A DNA stretch of 64,000 bases from Plantibacter auratus (GCF_050587365.1 NZ_JBOBFV010000001.1:1302001-1366000); one strand, 5' to 3'. Positions 45,822 through 54,986 are shown, numbered from the stretch's first letter. The notes: generated by a model not told the origin, from the sequence alone. A program made the numbers and translations.

Positions 45822-46811
45822 TCATCGACCGACGGCGGCGACCATCCGGTCGAAGGCCGCGTCGAGCTCCGGCTCGGCCGGCTGCCAGTGCGGGTTCGCG
45901 TCGTGGAACGCGACCATCTCCGCCGCGCCGTCCCAGAACGGGATGGCGGGCCGGAACTCCGGCACGAGACTGCGGATGCGCGTGTTGTCGAAGACCATCG
46001 GGAACGCCTTGTCGCCGAGGAGCGTCGGCCCGAGCGGTGGGTGGACCTCCGCGATGACGTCGGACGGCACGTGCACGATGTCGGCCTCCACGCCGGCCGC
46101 CTCCGCGATCCACCGGGTGATGTCGTTCCAGCTCGGTGCGTGATCGCCCGTGATGTGGAACGCCTCGCCGAGCACGTCGCGGCGACCCAGCAGGCCGACG
46201 AACCCGACCGCGAAGTCCTCGGTGTGGGTGATGGTCCAGCGGGTCGTCCCGTCGCCGTGGACGACCACCGGCTTGCCCGCGCGCATGCGGTCGAGGTCGG
46301 TGCGCCGTCCCATCGTGGGGATGAGCGTCCGGTCGTAGGTGTGTGACGGGCGCACGATCGTCGCCGGGAAACCCTGCTCGCGGTAAGCGTGGACGAGGAC
46401 ATCCTCGCAGGAGATCTTGTCGCGCGCGTACTGGGAGAACGGGTTCCGGAGCGGCGTCGACTCCACGACGGGCAGGCGCTGTGGCGGCTTCTGGTAGGCA
46501 GAAGCGGAGCTGATGAACACGTACTGGCCGATCCGACCGGCGAAGCGGTCGATGTCCGCCTGCACCTGCGGTGGCGTGAACGCGGTGAACTGCGCCACGA
46601 CGTCGAACTCGCGCGAGCCGAGCGTCTCGGTCACCGCGTCGGTGTCGCGCACGTCCGCGCGGAGGAGCTCGACCTCCTCGGGGAGGGGGCGGACGTGGGA
46701 CAGGCCGCGGTTCAGGACGGTGACGTGATGGCCGAGCGACACCGCTCTGGCGACCGACGCCGAGGAGATGATGCCGCTGCCGCCGATGAACAGGATGCGC
46801 TTCGTCGTCAT
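45822..46811 (-). CDS. NAD-dependent epimerase/dehydratase (extended SDR)
   Basis: 329 residues. The N-terminal Rossmann motif ILFIGGSGIISSASV is slightly unusual for the extended SDR family. The catalytic Tyr and Lys are in YARDK, and FISSASAYQ precedes them. It resembles nucleotide-sugar epimerases and related reductases; the substrate cannot be read. ATG at 46811 was chosen because GAGG lies 8 nt upstream and the Rossmann strand begins at once. Confidence 0.8.
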   Translation of the reverse strand: MTTKRILFIGGSGIISSASVARAVSLGHHVTVLNRGLSHVRPLPEEVELLRADVRDTDAVTETLGSREFDVVAQFTAFTPPQVQADIDRFAGRIGQYVFISSASAYQKPPQRLPVVESTPLRNPFSQYARDKISCEDVLVHAYREQGFPATIVRPSHTYDRTLIPTMGRRTDLDRMRAGKPVVVHGDGTTRWTITHTEDFAVGFVGLLGRRDVLGEAFHITGDHAPSWNDITRWIAEAAGVEADIVHVPSDVIAEVHPPLGPTLLGDKAFPMVFDNTRIRSLVPEFRPAIPFWDGAAEMVAFHDANPHWQPAEPELDAAFDRMVAAVGR

Positions 46812-46880
46812 TGGTCCATCCTCGCGCACCAGAGACAGACTCGCCCAGGCCTGGACAGGATAGGGAGGTCCCTTCTGGCA

Positions 46881-46894
46881 CTTCGACAAGCTCA
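46881..46894. repeat. Single REP-like core
   Basis: CTTCGACAAGCTCA, one unpaired copy of the repeat core, between two minus-strand genes and 30 nt beyond the end of the 57-residue membrane protein gene. Confidence 0.7.
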
Positions 46895-46923
46895 GTGACC
46901 GGGAGAGGTCTACCCGGACTGGG

Positions 46924-47097
46924 TCAGCGCTCGCGCTTGACGAACGCCATGGCACCGACGACGAGGGCGAGCAGCACCCCGGAGACGAGTCCCCACACGA
47001 CCGGTGCCTCGGGTCCGAGGACCAGGAGCATCAGCAGCGCGGCGAGCGCGAGGATCCCGGCGACGACGAGCGCCGTCGTCCACTCGTTCCATCGCAT
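46924..47097 (-). CDS. Small membrane protein, 57 residues
   Basis: A short frame starting MRWNEWTTALVVAG with two predicted membrane helices (about residues 8-27 and 33-52) joined by a short GPEAP turn and ending in a basic tail FVKRER. ATG at 47097 has a TAGGCT box 6 nt upstream, giving a leaderless mRNA, and the gene fills its gap neatly. No known family recognised. The helix-turn-helix hairpin with positive ends inside suggests both termini are cytoplasmic. Confidence 0.65.
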   Translation of the reverse strand: MRWNEWTTALVVAGILALAALLMLLVLGPEAPVVWGLVSGVLLALVVGAMAFVKRER

Positions 47098-47103
47098 TCC
47101 ACC

Positions 47104-47109
47104 AGCCTA
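47104..47109 (-). promoter_or_regulatory. -10 box of a predicted leaderless mRNA
   Basis: TAGGCT on the minus strand, 6 nt before the ATG at 47097. Confidence 0.45.
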
Positions 47110-47168
47110 GGCTCCCGTCACCACGAAACGGCGACGCGGGAGCCACTGAGACGGACCGAGGGGACCGC

Positions 47169-48002
47169 TCAGCGGTGCTCGGCGAGCAGCTCCGCGGTCC
47201 GTTCCCAGAGCCCGCGGGCCAGGGCGACGTCGTCGGCGAGCTTGTTGGTGCGTGCGGGCTTCCGCTTCACGAAGTAGCCGCCCGAGGTCCAGTCGAGGCC
47301 CGGCTGACTCTCGGCGAGCCAGAAGAGGGTGTCGGCGCCCTCCTCGGGGGTGTTCAGCAGGCGACGACCGAGCGGGTTCGCATACAGGAACCGCATCGCG
47401 CCGTCGGGGGCGCTGGAGAAGTTCGTCGAGATGACCCCCGGGTGGAACGCCGCGGCGGACAGTCCGCGCGGGCCGTACCGGCGGTCGAGCTCCTTCGTGA
47501 AGAGGATCTGCGCCAGCTTCGCGTTGCCATAGGCACGCGTGGGCGAGTAGGAGCGTTCGGCGTCCAGGTCGTCGAGGTCGAGCTTCCCGAACAGGCGGTT
47601 GGCGACGCTCGAGGTGTTGATCACCGTCGCCTCGGACTCGACGAGGCGGTCCAGCAGGAGGTGGGTGAGGAGCGCGGGTGCCAGGTAGTTGATCTGGAAC
47701 GTCTGCTCGTGGCCGTCGGCCGTGACCCGGCGGTCGGCGCCGAAGATCCCGCCGGCGTTGTTGGCGAGGACGTCGATCCGCGGGTACCGCTCGAGGAGCT
47801 GTTCGGCGAGGAGCCGCACCTGCGCCAGTTCGGCGAAGTCGGAGATGAACGAGGCAGCCCCGATCCGCTGCGCGACGGCCGCGGTCTTCTCCGGGGACCG
47901 CCCGACCACCACGACCTGCTCGCCCGCGTCCGTCAACGCCTTCGCGGCCGCAGCACCGATGCCGTCGCTGGCGCCGGTGAGGACGATCACCCGGTCGCTC
48001 AC
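47169..48002 (-). CDS. Short-chain dehydrogenase/reductase (retinol-dehydrogenase-like)
   Basis: 277 residues of the SDR family. Cofactor motif TGASDGIG, NNAGG, and the catalytic YGNAK (Tyr and Lys) are in place. The C-terminal insertion resembles the retinol-dehydrogenase-like subgroup common in actinobacteria. NADP preference is likely from GRSPEK after strand 2. GTG at 48002 overlaps the stop of the DUF7882 gene (GTGA), so the pair is coupled. Confidence 0.85.
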   Translation of the reverse strand: MSDRVIVLTGASDGIGAAAAKALTDAGEQVVVVGRSPEKTAAVAQRIGAASFISDFAELAQVRLLAEQLLERYPRIDVLANNAGGIFGADRRVTADGHEQTFQINYLAPALLTHLLLDRLVESEATVINTSSVANRLFGKLDLDDLDAERSYSPTRAYGNAKLAQILFTKELDRRYGPRGLSAAAFHPGVISTNFSSAPDGAMRFLYANPLGRRLLNTPEEGADTLFWLAESQPGLDWTSGGYFVKRKPARTNKLADDVALARGLWERTAELLAEHR

Positions 48003-48361
48003 GCGGAGGACTTCCGGGGGCGGGGTTCGCTGACGTTGGTCGGGCGCGCCCGCTGGTCGATGTCGGGGACCTCACGTCCGATGGCGAGGTCGCCGGTCTT
48101 GTTGGCATCCTGCATCATCGACTCGAGCCAGCTGCGGTTGAGCTCCGGACGCTCCTCCTGGTCGAACTCGAACTGCAACGAGATCGACGGGTGCACCCAG
48201 ATCGTCACGCGTCCGCCACCGGTCTCGAGCGAACGCGGCCAGGAGATCGTGAAGGACTCGTTGCGCCGCAGCTTCATGACCGCGATCGACTTCACGTGCG
48301 CGAGCATCCGGTCGTCGAGTTCGAGTTCTCGCGATGAACTCCCGTAGATCAGCTTTCCCAC
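47999..48361 (-). CDS. DUF7882 family protein
   Basis: 120 residues, starting MGKLIYGSSSRELELDDR, the pattern of a small protein family found widely in Microbacteriaceae and sometimes misnamed ATP-dependent DNA ligase. A compact beta-rich body is followed by a polar tail. Function unknown. GTG at 48361 has AGGGAG 8 nt upstream. A TACGAT box at 48450-48445 is a possible -10, giving an 80-nt leader. The remaining 296-nt gap to the polysaccharide operon holds no gene I can see. Confidence 0.75.
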   Translation of the reverse strand: MGKLIYGSSSRELELDDRMLAHVKSIAVMKLRRNESFTISWPRSLETGGGRVTIWVHPSISLQFEFDQEERPELNRSWLESMMQDANKTGDLAIGREVPDIDQRARPTNVSEPRPRKSSA

Positions 48362-48657
48362 CAGATGTCTCCCTCTGTGCCGGTCGTCTCGCGCACCCTC
48401 GAATCAGGGCATCACGACGCCCGAGCACACCGGGCGTTGCCCCCATCGTAGGCGACCGAAGGATCGCCGTCGTGCCGGTTGACGGGCGGACGGAGGCCCA
48501 GTTCAGGGGGCCGCGGTGTTGTCCCCCGTGCCCTCGCGAGTACGTCAACTTCCGCGGAAAATCAAGGGATTTCAACCCTGTTTCGTGAACCTGGCAAAGC
48601 CCTGGGCGGCGGCGGAATCGACCAAACCGCGGTTCGCGCTGCCCCCGAACGGCGTGC

Positions 48658-49323
48658 ATGACCGTGAAGCCCGAATCTTCCGTCGTGCACCCGAGCCAGC
48701 CGTCCGTCCCCGAACGATCCGTCGCTCCGGGAACGCGTCCCCGCCGTGCACGCCAGCCGTTGCGTCTCCCCAAGCTCGTCTCCCAGCTGGTCACCTTCGG
48801 CCTCGTCGGTGGCACCGCGTTCGTCGTGGACGTCGGTGTGTACAACCTCCTCCGGTTCACCGTGCTCGACGACAAGCCGATCGGCGCCAAGGTGATCTCC
48901 GTCGCCGTCGCCACGATCGTCGCGTGGCTCGGCAACCGGGCGCTGACGTTCCGGACCGAGCACCGCCGCGCGGTGTGGAAGGAGGGCGCCCTCTTCGCGC
49001 TCATGAACGTCCTGGGCCTCGGGATCGCCGCGGGGTGTCTCTTCGTCTCGCACTACGTCCTCGGCTACACCACGCCGCTCGCAGACAACATCGCGGGCAA
49101 CGGCGTCGGACTCGTCCTCGGCATGGTGTTCCGCTTCCTCGCCTACCGCTTCGTCGTCTTCCGACCCGCCGAGTCGGCGACCGATCGCCGTCGGAGCACG
49201 ACGCCGCAGGAAACTTCCGTTTCGAGCCCGGCCGCATCGGCACCCGCCGCCGCACCGCGCACCACGACCCCTCGTCGATCCGCACCGACCCACGCACTGC
49301 CGACCTCTGGAGGCCTGTCCTGA
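48658..49323 (+). CDS. GtrA-family membrane protein
   Basis: 221 residues. After a polar head of about 40 residues come four membrane helices with the GtrA signature (FGLVGGTAFVVDVGVYNLL, then FLAYRFVVF near the end). GtrA proteins take part in moving or presenting polyprenyl-linked sugars across the membrane. A Ser/Ala/Pro/Thr-rich tail of about 50 residues is unusual for the family. The stop overlaps the next start by one base, so it heads the polysaccharide operon. No strong Shine-Dalgarno site is seen. Confidence 0.85.
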   Translation: MTVKPESSVVHPSQPSVPERSVAPGTRPRRARQPLRLPKLVSQLVTFGLVGGTAFVVDVGVYNLLRFTVLDDKPIGAKVISVAVATIVAWLGNRALTFRTEHRRAVWKEGALFALMNVLGLGIAAGCLFVSHYVLGYTTPLADNIAGNGVGLVLGMVFRFLAYRFVVFRPAESATDRRRSTTPQETSVSSPAASAPAAAPRTTTPRRSAPTHALPTSGGLS

Positions 49324-50843
49324 TGGCACCCGCACTCGCACCGCTGCTCGGAGCGCTCGCGCTCATCCCCGCCCGCCCGTTCGCCGCCGCGGACGAGCCC
49401 GCTCCCCTGCTGACCCCGCAGCCCGCGGCACCCACGGAACCGCTGCCGAACCGCGGCACCCTGGTGGACCCGGCGTCGGCGGCCGACCCCGGCTCCTGGA
49501 GCATCGGTGAGTGGCTCGGCTACGGCACCATGCTGCTGTTCGCCGCCGCGCTGACGATCATCGCCGTCACCACGCTCTACTGGATGCTCCACGCCTGGCG
49601 GTCGACCGGCCACCTGAAGAACACGGGGTTCGCGGCGGTCCCGCTGCCCGCCAAGCACTCCTTCACCCTGCTCGTCCCCGGTCGGCATGAGGAGGAGGTC
49701 ATGGGTCAGACCCTCGACCGCCTCGCCGAACAGGACCACCCCGACTTCGAGATCATCGCGATCGTGGGCCACGACGACCCGGGGACCGAGCGCGTCGTCC
49801 GGGAGGCCGCCGCCCGGCACCCCGACCTCATCAAAGTGGTCGTCGACGACAGCGTGCCGAAGAACAAGCCCAAGGCCCTCAACCGGGCGCTGCAGATCGC
49901 CCGTGGCGACGTCGTGGGCGTGTTCGACGCCGAGGACGAGGTGCATCCGCGCCTGCTCACGCTCGTGGACTCCCGCTTCACCGAGAGCGGCGCCGACGTC
50001 GTCCAGGGCGGCGTGCAGCTCATGAACTTCCAGTCGACCTGGTGGTCGCTCCGGAACGTGCTCGAGTACTACTTCTGGTTCCGGTCGCGCCTGCACTTCC
50101 ACGCGAACTCCCGCTTCATCCCGCTCGGCGGCAACACGGTGTTCGTGAAGAAGACCTGGCTCGACTGGTCGGAAGGCTGGGACGACGGCTGCCTCGCCGA
50201 GGACTGCGAGCTCGGCGTCCGACTCTCGAGCGCCGGCGCGACGGTCGTCGTGGCCTACAGCCCGGAGGTCGTCACCCGCGAGGAGACGCCGGGCACCCTG
50301 CAGTCGCTCTACAAGCAGCGCACGCGCTGGAACCAGGGGTTCCTGCAGGTCCTGAAGAAGGGCGAATGGCGCAAGCTGCCGACGTTCCGTCAGCGCATGT
50401 TCGCCCGCTACCTGCTGTCGATGCCGTTCCTCCAGGCGGCGACCGGCCTCCTCATCCCCGTCTCGGTCCTGCTGGTGCTGTTCGCGAAGGTCCCCGCGCC
50501 GATCGCGCTCCTCACCTTCATCCCGCTCGCGCCGACGATCGTCACCCTCGCGGTGGAGGCCTCCGGGCTCGGTGAGTTCGGCCGCCTCTACGGCCAGAAG
50601 GTCCGCCTCCGCGACTACGCCCGGCTGATCCTCGGCACCTTCCCGTACCAGATCTTCCTCGGCCTGGCCGCCGTCCGTTCCGTCTTCCGCGAGTGGAAGG
50701 GCGACCACTCCTGGGAGAAGACGGAGCACACCGGCGCCCACCGCAGCGAGGAGGTCGCCGAGGCCACCGAGGCCGCTCCCGTCTCCGTCGACCTGCCCGA
50801 CCGCGCACCCGAGCTCGTCCTCCAGAACGGAGCATCCCGATGA
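49323..50843 (+). CDS. Processive family-2 glycosyltransferase (cellulose/hyaluronan-synthase-like)
   Basis: 506 residues. An N-terminal hydrophobic stretch and a helix at about 60-85 precede the GT-A domain, which carries NKPKALNRAL, the DxD-type DAEDEVHP (about 203), the base motif AEDCELGVRL (about 293) and QRTRWNQGF (QxxRW, about 332). QxxRW marks processive beta-glycosyltransferases. Two or three membrane helices follow. No PilZ domain is present, unlike proteobacterial BcsA. It probably polymerises and exports a beta-linked glycan. It overlaps the GtrA and GT39 genes by 1 and 4 nt. Confidence 0.85.
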   Translation: MAPALAPLLGALALIPARPFAAADEPAPLLTPQPAAPTEPLPNRGTLVDPASAADPGSWSIGEWLGYGTMLLFAAALTIIAVTTLYWMLHAWRSTGHLKNTGFAAVPLPAKHSFTLLVPGRHEEEVMGQTLDRLAEQDHPDFEIIAIVGHDDPGTERVVREAAARHPDLIKVVVDDSVPKNKPKALNRALQIARGDVVGVFDAEDEVHPRLLTLVDSRFTESGADVVQGGVQLMNFQSTWWSLRNVLEYYFWFRSRLHFHANSRFIPLGGNTVFVKKTWLDWSEGWDDGCLAEDCELGVRLSSAGATVVVAYSPEVVTREETPGTLQSLYKQRTRWNQGFLQVLKKGEWRKLPTFRQRMFARYLLSMPFLQAATGLLIPVSVLLVLFAKVPAPIALLTFIPLAPTIVTLAVEASGLGEFGRLYGQKVRLRDYARLILGTFPYQIFLGLAAVRSVFREWKGDHSWEKTEHTGAHRSEEVAEATEAAPVSVDLPDRAPELVLQNGASR

Positions 50844-52870
50844 CCGGCATCCTCGAACGACCGGCCGCCCCCGGCCGACCAGAGCTCCACCTGGAGAGTG
50901 AGCGCCTCGGCTGGCTCACCTCAGGGCCACCGGCACAGCGAGGCCCCGGCGTCGTGCGCCGCTGGCTCTCGCGCCACGGTCGCACCCTGGCCTTCCTCCT
51001 GCCCGTGCTCGCCATCGCCGCCGTCGTGCAGGCCATGAACCTGGGCGGATCCCCGCAGCGCATCGACGACGAGGGCACCTACACCGCCCAGGCGTGGAGC
51101 GTGCTGAAGCTCGGCGAACTCGCCCACTACACCTACTGGTACGACCACCCGCCGCTCGGCTGGCTGCAGATCGCGGCCTACACGGGGCTGACCGGCGCGT
51201 TCGACCGCTACGACATCGCCGTGGTCGCGGCACGTGAGGCGATGCTGGTCGCGACGCTCATCGCCGTCGTGCTCGTGTGGGTCCTCGCCCGCCGCCTGCA
51301 CCTCAGCCGGGCCATGGCCGCCGTCGCCGCACTCGTGTTCGCGATCTCGCCGCTCGCCGTGCAGTTCCACCGCACCGTCTACCTCGACAACGTCGCGGTG
51401 CCCTGGCTCCTCGGTGCCTTCATCCTCGCGACGAGCCGCAAGCACCAGCTCGTCGGCTTCGCGGGTTCCGCCGCCGCGTTCGGCATCGCCGTGCTGAGCA
51501 AGGAGACCTTCCTGCTCGCCCTGCCCTTCCTCGCCTGGACCATGTGGCGCGCGGCTCGGAAGGAGACCCGCCGGTACACGCTGCCGGTCGCCGCGACCAT
51601 CGTCGTCGTCATCGGCTTCACCTACGTGCTCTTCGCCGCCATCAAGGGCGAACTCATCCCCGGCCCTGACCGGGTGAGCCTCCTCGGTGGCGTCTTCTTC
51701 CAGCTCGGATCCCGCGTCGCGAGCGGGTCGCTGTTCGACCCGGAGAGCCTGTCGGCGAAGACCCTCGGCATGTGGTGGCAGTTGGACGCGGCCCTCCTCG
51801 TCGCCGGAGCGGTGGCCGCCGTCGCCGGGCTTTTCATCTCGCGACTGCGTGTCATCGCCGCGATGACCGTCTTCCTCGGCCTCTTCATGCTGCGCCCAGG
51901 CGGCTACCTGCCGGTGCCGTACGTCATCATGCTGCTGCCGTTCATGACGATCCTCATCATGGGCGTGACCGGCGCGGCCATCCGACAGTTCCGTCGCCGC
52001 TCGACCGTCGAGGCCGGTGCACCGCGCCGTCGTCTTCTCGGCGGACGCGCGGCCGGAGCCGTCTGGGTCGCCGCCGTGCTCGCGGCAGCCGTCGTCGCCG
52101 TCCCGAACACGGCGACCCAGCTCCGCGGCTTCCTCCTCGCCGACCTCGACAAGCCGGTCCGGCAGGCTCAGCAGTGGGTCCAGACCAATGTGCCGAAGGA
52201 GTCCCGCGTGATCGTCGACGACGCGATGTGGGTCGACCTCGTCGAGAGCGGCTTCGATCGCGACAACGTCATCTGGTACTACAAGATGGACACCGACTCC
52301 GCCGTCCAGGCTCAGTCGCCCAACGGCTGGCGCGACGCCGACTACATCGTCACGACCGACTCGATGCGGACCTTCCCGACCACCTTCCCCGAGGTGAAGG
52401 GTGCGATCGACAACTCCGAGCTCGTCGCGACCTTCGGCTCCGGGACGCAGGCCGTCGAGGTCCGCCGCATCGACGCCGACGGTCTCGACGCGGCGGCCGA
52501 ACAGGCTGCCGGACGCACGGCGGCTCGGGCGGCCCTCGGTGCACAGCTCCTCCTGAACCCCTCGCTCAGCGTCTCGGCGGAGGCCGCGCAGACCGTGAGC
52601 GACGGCCAGCTCGACTCCCGCGCCCTGCTCGCCCTCGGACAGGTGCTCGCCACCACGCCGGTCCGGCTCGAGAGCACCCCGGTGCTCGACGGTGAAACAG
52701 GCGACGTGCGACGCACGATGGTGCTCCGCACCGGCACCGCGGCGGGCGACAGCCGTCTGGCCGACTCCATCCGCTCGATCCAGGACGACTACGCGGCCGA
52801 CCGTGTCGAGCAGACGGCGGCCGGCGTGCGGGTCACCTACTCGGTCGTCGAACCCGACGTCGTCCGCTGA
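50840..52870 (+). CDS. Membrane glycosyltransferase of the GT39/ArnT type
   Basis: 676 residues. The first helix at about 49-66 is followed by RIDDEGTYTAQAW with the catalytic acidic residues (Asp76, Asp77, Glu78), then YDHPPLGWLQ, the classic start of PMT/ArnT-like enzymes that use polyprenyl-phosphate sugars. About ten more helices run to residue 430. A 240-residue C-terminal outside domain with no family I know follows. The sugar donor may be supplied by the GT2 at 55732. ATG at 50840 overlaps the previous stop. Confidence 0.85.
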   Translation: MTGILERPAAPGRPELHLESERLGWLTSGPPAQRGPGVVRRWLSRHGRTLAFLLPVLAIAAVVQAMNLGGSPQRIDDEGTYTAQAWSVLKLGELAHYTYWYDHPPLGWLQIAAYTGLTGAFDRYDIAVVAAREAMLVATLIAVVLVWVLARRLHLSRAMAAVAALVFAISPLAVQFHRTVYLDNVAVPWLLGAFILATSRKHQLVGFAGSAAAFGIAVLSKETFLLALPFLAWTMWRAARKETRRYTLPVAATIVVVIGFTYVLFAAIKGELIPGPDRVSLLGGVFFQLGSRVASGSLFDPESLSAKTLGMWWQLDAALLVAGAVAAVAGLFISRLRVIAAMTVFLGLFMLRPGGYLPVPYVIMLLPFMTILIMGVTGAAIRQFRRRSTVEAGAPRRRLLGGRAAGAVWVAAVLAAAVVAVPNTATQLRGFLLADLDKPVRQAQQWVQTNVPKESRVIVDDAMWVDLVESGFDRDNVIWYYKMDTDSAVQAQSPNGWRDADYIVTTDSMRTFPTTFPEVKGAIDNSELVATFGSGTQAVEVRRIDADGLDAAAEQAAGRTAARAALGAQLLLNPSLSVSAEAAQTVSDGQLDSRALLALGQVLATTPVRLESTPVLDGETGDVRRTMVLRTGTAAGDSRLADSIRSIQDDYAADRVEQTAAGVRVTYSVVEPDVVR

Positions 52871-52950
52871 CCACCGCCCCGAGCACCGGCTCGAGCCGGA
52901 CGCCAGAACCACCCGAACCCCCGAACCACCCGAAGAACAGGAGTTCCACC

Positions 52951-53799
52951 ATGCGAACCACCACCACGAGGCGACTCGCCCTCAGCGGCCTCGCCGCCGT
53001 CGCGACGGCAGCACTCATCGGCTTCGGCACCACCGCCGCGAGCGCCGCCACCACCGATGCCGCCGGCACCGGCTGGATCCGCGTCGGGCACCTCTCGGCC
53101 GACACCAAGACCGTCGACGTGAAGCTGTCGGCGCTCTCCGGCGGCGCGACCGTGTTCGAACTCGACGACGTCGCCTACGGCCAGGTCTCCCCCTACACCG
53201 ACCTCGCCGCCGGCACCTACGTGGTGTCGATGGTGCCCGCCGGGGCTCCCGACAGCACGAAGCCGGTCATCAGCACCAACGTGACCATCACGGCCGGGGA
53301 AGCGGCCACCGTCGCCGCCTACGGTCCCAACAAGGACCTGCAGACGAAGGTGTTCGAGGACGACCTCACCGGTCCGGCCGAGGGTGCGGCGCGCATCCGA
53401 CTGATCCAGGCGTCGACCGATGTGAAGAGCGTCGACGTCAGCACCTCGACCGGCATGCCCATCGCGAAGGGCGCCACCACCGGCACAGCGACCGACTACG
53501 CGAGCGTCCCCGCCGGCCCGTGGGATCTCGAGCTGACCGGCGGCAAGCAGGCGGCGGAAGCCTCTGTGAACCTCGCGCCGGGCACCGTGAGCACGCTCTT
53601 CGTGCTCGACAACGCCGCAGGTGGCGTCACCCTCATGCCCGTCCTCGACAGCTCAGCGGCGGGTGACGCTCCCGAGGGTCCGGTGGAGACCGGTGGCGGC
53701 GGACTCGCCAAGGAGTCGTCGACGCTCGGGACCGTCCTCGACGAACTCGACGCGAAGCTCGCCAGGCTCGTGCGCGACCTCGGGACGGCGGTGAGCTGA
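52951..53799 (+). CDS. Secreted DUF4397 domain protein
   Basis: 282 residues. A Sec signal peptide ends about residue 32 (TTAASA). Two DUF4397 repeats follow, each beginning with an RVGHLSADTKTVDV or RLIQASTDVKSVDV strand. Near the C-terminus is PVETG followed by GGG, like a sortase motif, but no membrane helix follows, only a 30-residue amphipathic stretch. DUF4397 proteins are surface proteins in actinobacteria. GGAG lies upstream of the ATG. It is 80 nt after the GT39 gene and 2 nt before the GH8 gene. Confidence 0.85.
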   Translation: MRTTTTRRLALSGLAAVATAALIGFGTTAASAATTDAAGTGWIRVGHLSADTKTVDVKLSALSGGATVFELDDVAYGQVSPYTDLAAGTYVVSMVPAGAPDSTKPVISTNVTITAGEAATVAAYGPNKDLQTKVFEDDLTGPAEGAARIRLIQASTDVKSVDVSTSTGMPIAKGATTGTATDYASVPAGPWDLELTGGKQAAEASVNLAPGTVSTLFVLDNAAGGVTLMPVLDSSAAGDAPEGPVETGGGGLAKESSTLGTVLDELDAKLARLVRDLGTAVS

Positions 53800-53801
53800 C
53801 C

Positions 53802-54986
53802 ATGAGCGCCAAGAAGACGATCGGCATCGCCGCGACCGCGGTCGCCGCGGTCACCGCGACCGCCGTGATCGCCTCGCTGGCGACCGGGTTCCCGGCGAAC
53901 CTCCTCCAGGGTCCGACGGCTGCATCACCCGGCGCGACCGACGCCGACGGACAGCCTGGCCCGACCTCGACGGTCACGGACCGGACCACCACCGAGGCCG
54001 CAGACGCGTTCCTCGCCGACTGGGTCGACGACGGCCGCGTCGTGCGCCGGGACCAGGGCGACGACACGGTCAGCGAAGGGCAGGCCTACGGACTACTCGT
54101 CGCGGCCGGGGTCGGGGACGAGCAGTCCTTCACCGAGATCTGGGACTGGACCGAGCAGCACCTGCAGCGCCCCGACGGACTGCTCGCCTGGCGATGGAGC
54201 GACGGCGAGGTCGTCGACGACGAACCCGCCAGCGATGCGGACCTCGACGCCGCCCGCGCCCTCGTCATCGCCGGTACCCGCTTCGACGAGCCGCGGTTCA
54301 CCGAGGCCGGCGTCACGCTTGCCGGTGTGATCGCGGACCGCATGACCGCCGAGACCGCCGCGGGCCGGATCCTCCTGCCCGGTGTCTGGGCCGCAGCGAC
54401 CGAGCCCTACGCGTACAACCCGTCCTACGCCTCTCCCGTCGCCTTCTCGGTGCTGGGTGCGGCGACGGGTGACCCGCGGTGGGCCGAACTGCAGGCGGGT
54501 TCCGCAGCGGTCACCACCACCCTGCTCGACGAGAGCCCGCTGCCGCCGGACTGGGCCCAGGTGCACGCCGACGGCTCCGTCGATGCCATGCCCGGCGCGG
54601 CAGGGACCGGGCAGAGCGTCCGCTACGGCTACGACGCGGCCCGGCTCCCGATCCGCTACGCCGAATCCTGCGACACCGCCGACCAGGCGACGGCCGCCCG
54701 CCTCGCCTCGACCCTCGCGCGGTCGAAGGAGCTGCGGGCGGAGACCGATCTCGGCGGATCACCGCTGACCTCGGACGTCCACCCGCTCGCCCTCCAAGCC
54801 CGAGCGGCCGCGCGCGCCGCCGTGGGCAACCTGCCGGAGTCGGCGGACGACCTCCGTGCCGCCGACGAACTCGCGCAGGAGGTGCCGAGCTACTTCGGCG
54901 CCGCCTGGGCAGCCCTCGCGCCCATGATGCTCACGACCGGTGAGCTGGACGGGTGCCCGCCGCTCACCGAAGGAGCCACCTCATGA
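53802..54986 (+). CDS. Glycoside hydrolase family 8 protein (BcsZ-like endoglucanase)
   Basis: 394 residues. An N-terminal hydrophobic segment (residues 6-30) exports or anchors it. The GH8 features are VSEGQAYGLLVAA with catalytic Glu92, ASDADLDAARAL with the conserved Asp near 147, and YGYDAARLPIRY. GH8 enzymes cut beta-1,4-glucan, xylan or chitosan, and the GH8 of cellulose operons trims the nascent polymer. Next to a processive GT2 this suggests a beta-1,4-linked product. It overlaps the sortase gene by 4 nt. Confidence 0.85.
   Translation: MSAKKTIGIAATAVAAVTATAVIASLATGFPANLLQGPTAASPGATDADGQPGPTSTVTDRTTTEAADAFLADWVDDGRVVRRDQGDDTVSEGQAYGLLVAAGVGDEQSFTEIWDWTEQHLQRPDGLLAWRWSDGEVVDDEPASDADLDAARALVIAGTRFDEPRFTEAGVTLAGVIADRMTAETAAGRILLPGVWAAATEPYAYNPSYASPVAFSVLGAATGDPRWAELQAGSAAVTTTLLDESPLPPDWAQVHADGSVDAMPGAAGTGQSVRYGYDAARLPIRYAESCDTADQATAARLASTLARSKELRAETDLGGSPLTSDVHPLALQARAAARAAVGNLPESADDLRAADELAQEVPSYFGAAWAALAPMMLTTGELDGCPPLTEGATS

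Noticed and set aside
46910..47146. A 78-codon minus-strand frame over the small membrane protein gene
   Set aside because: Wrong frame: Arg/Pro-rich with no structure, while the overlapping 57-codon frame encodes two clean helices and has a promoter.
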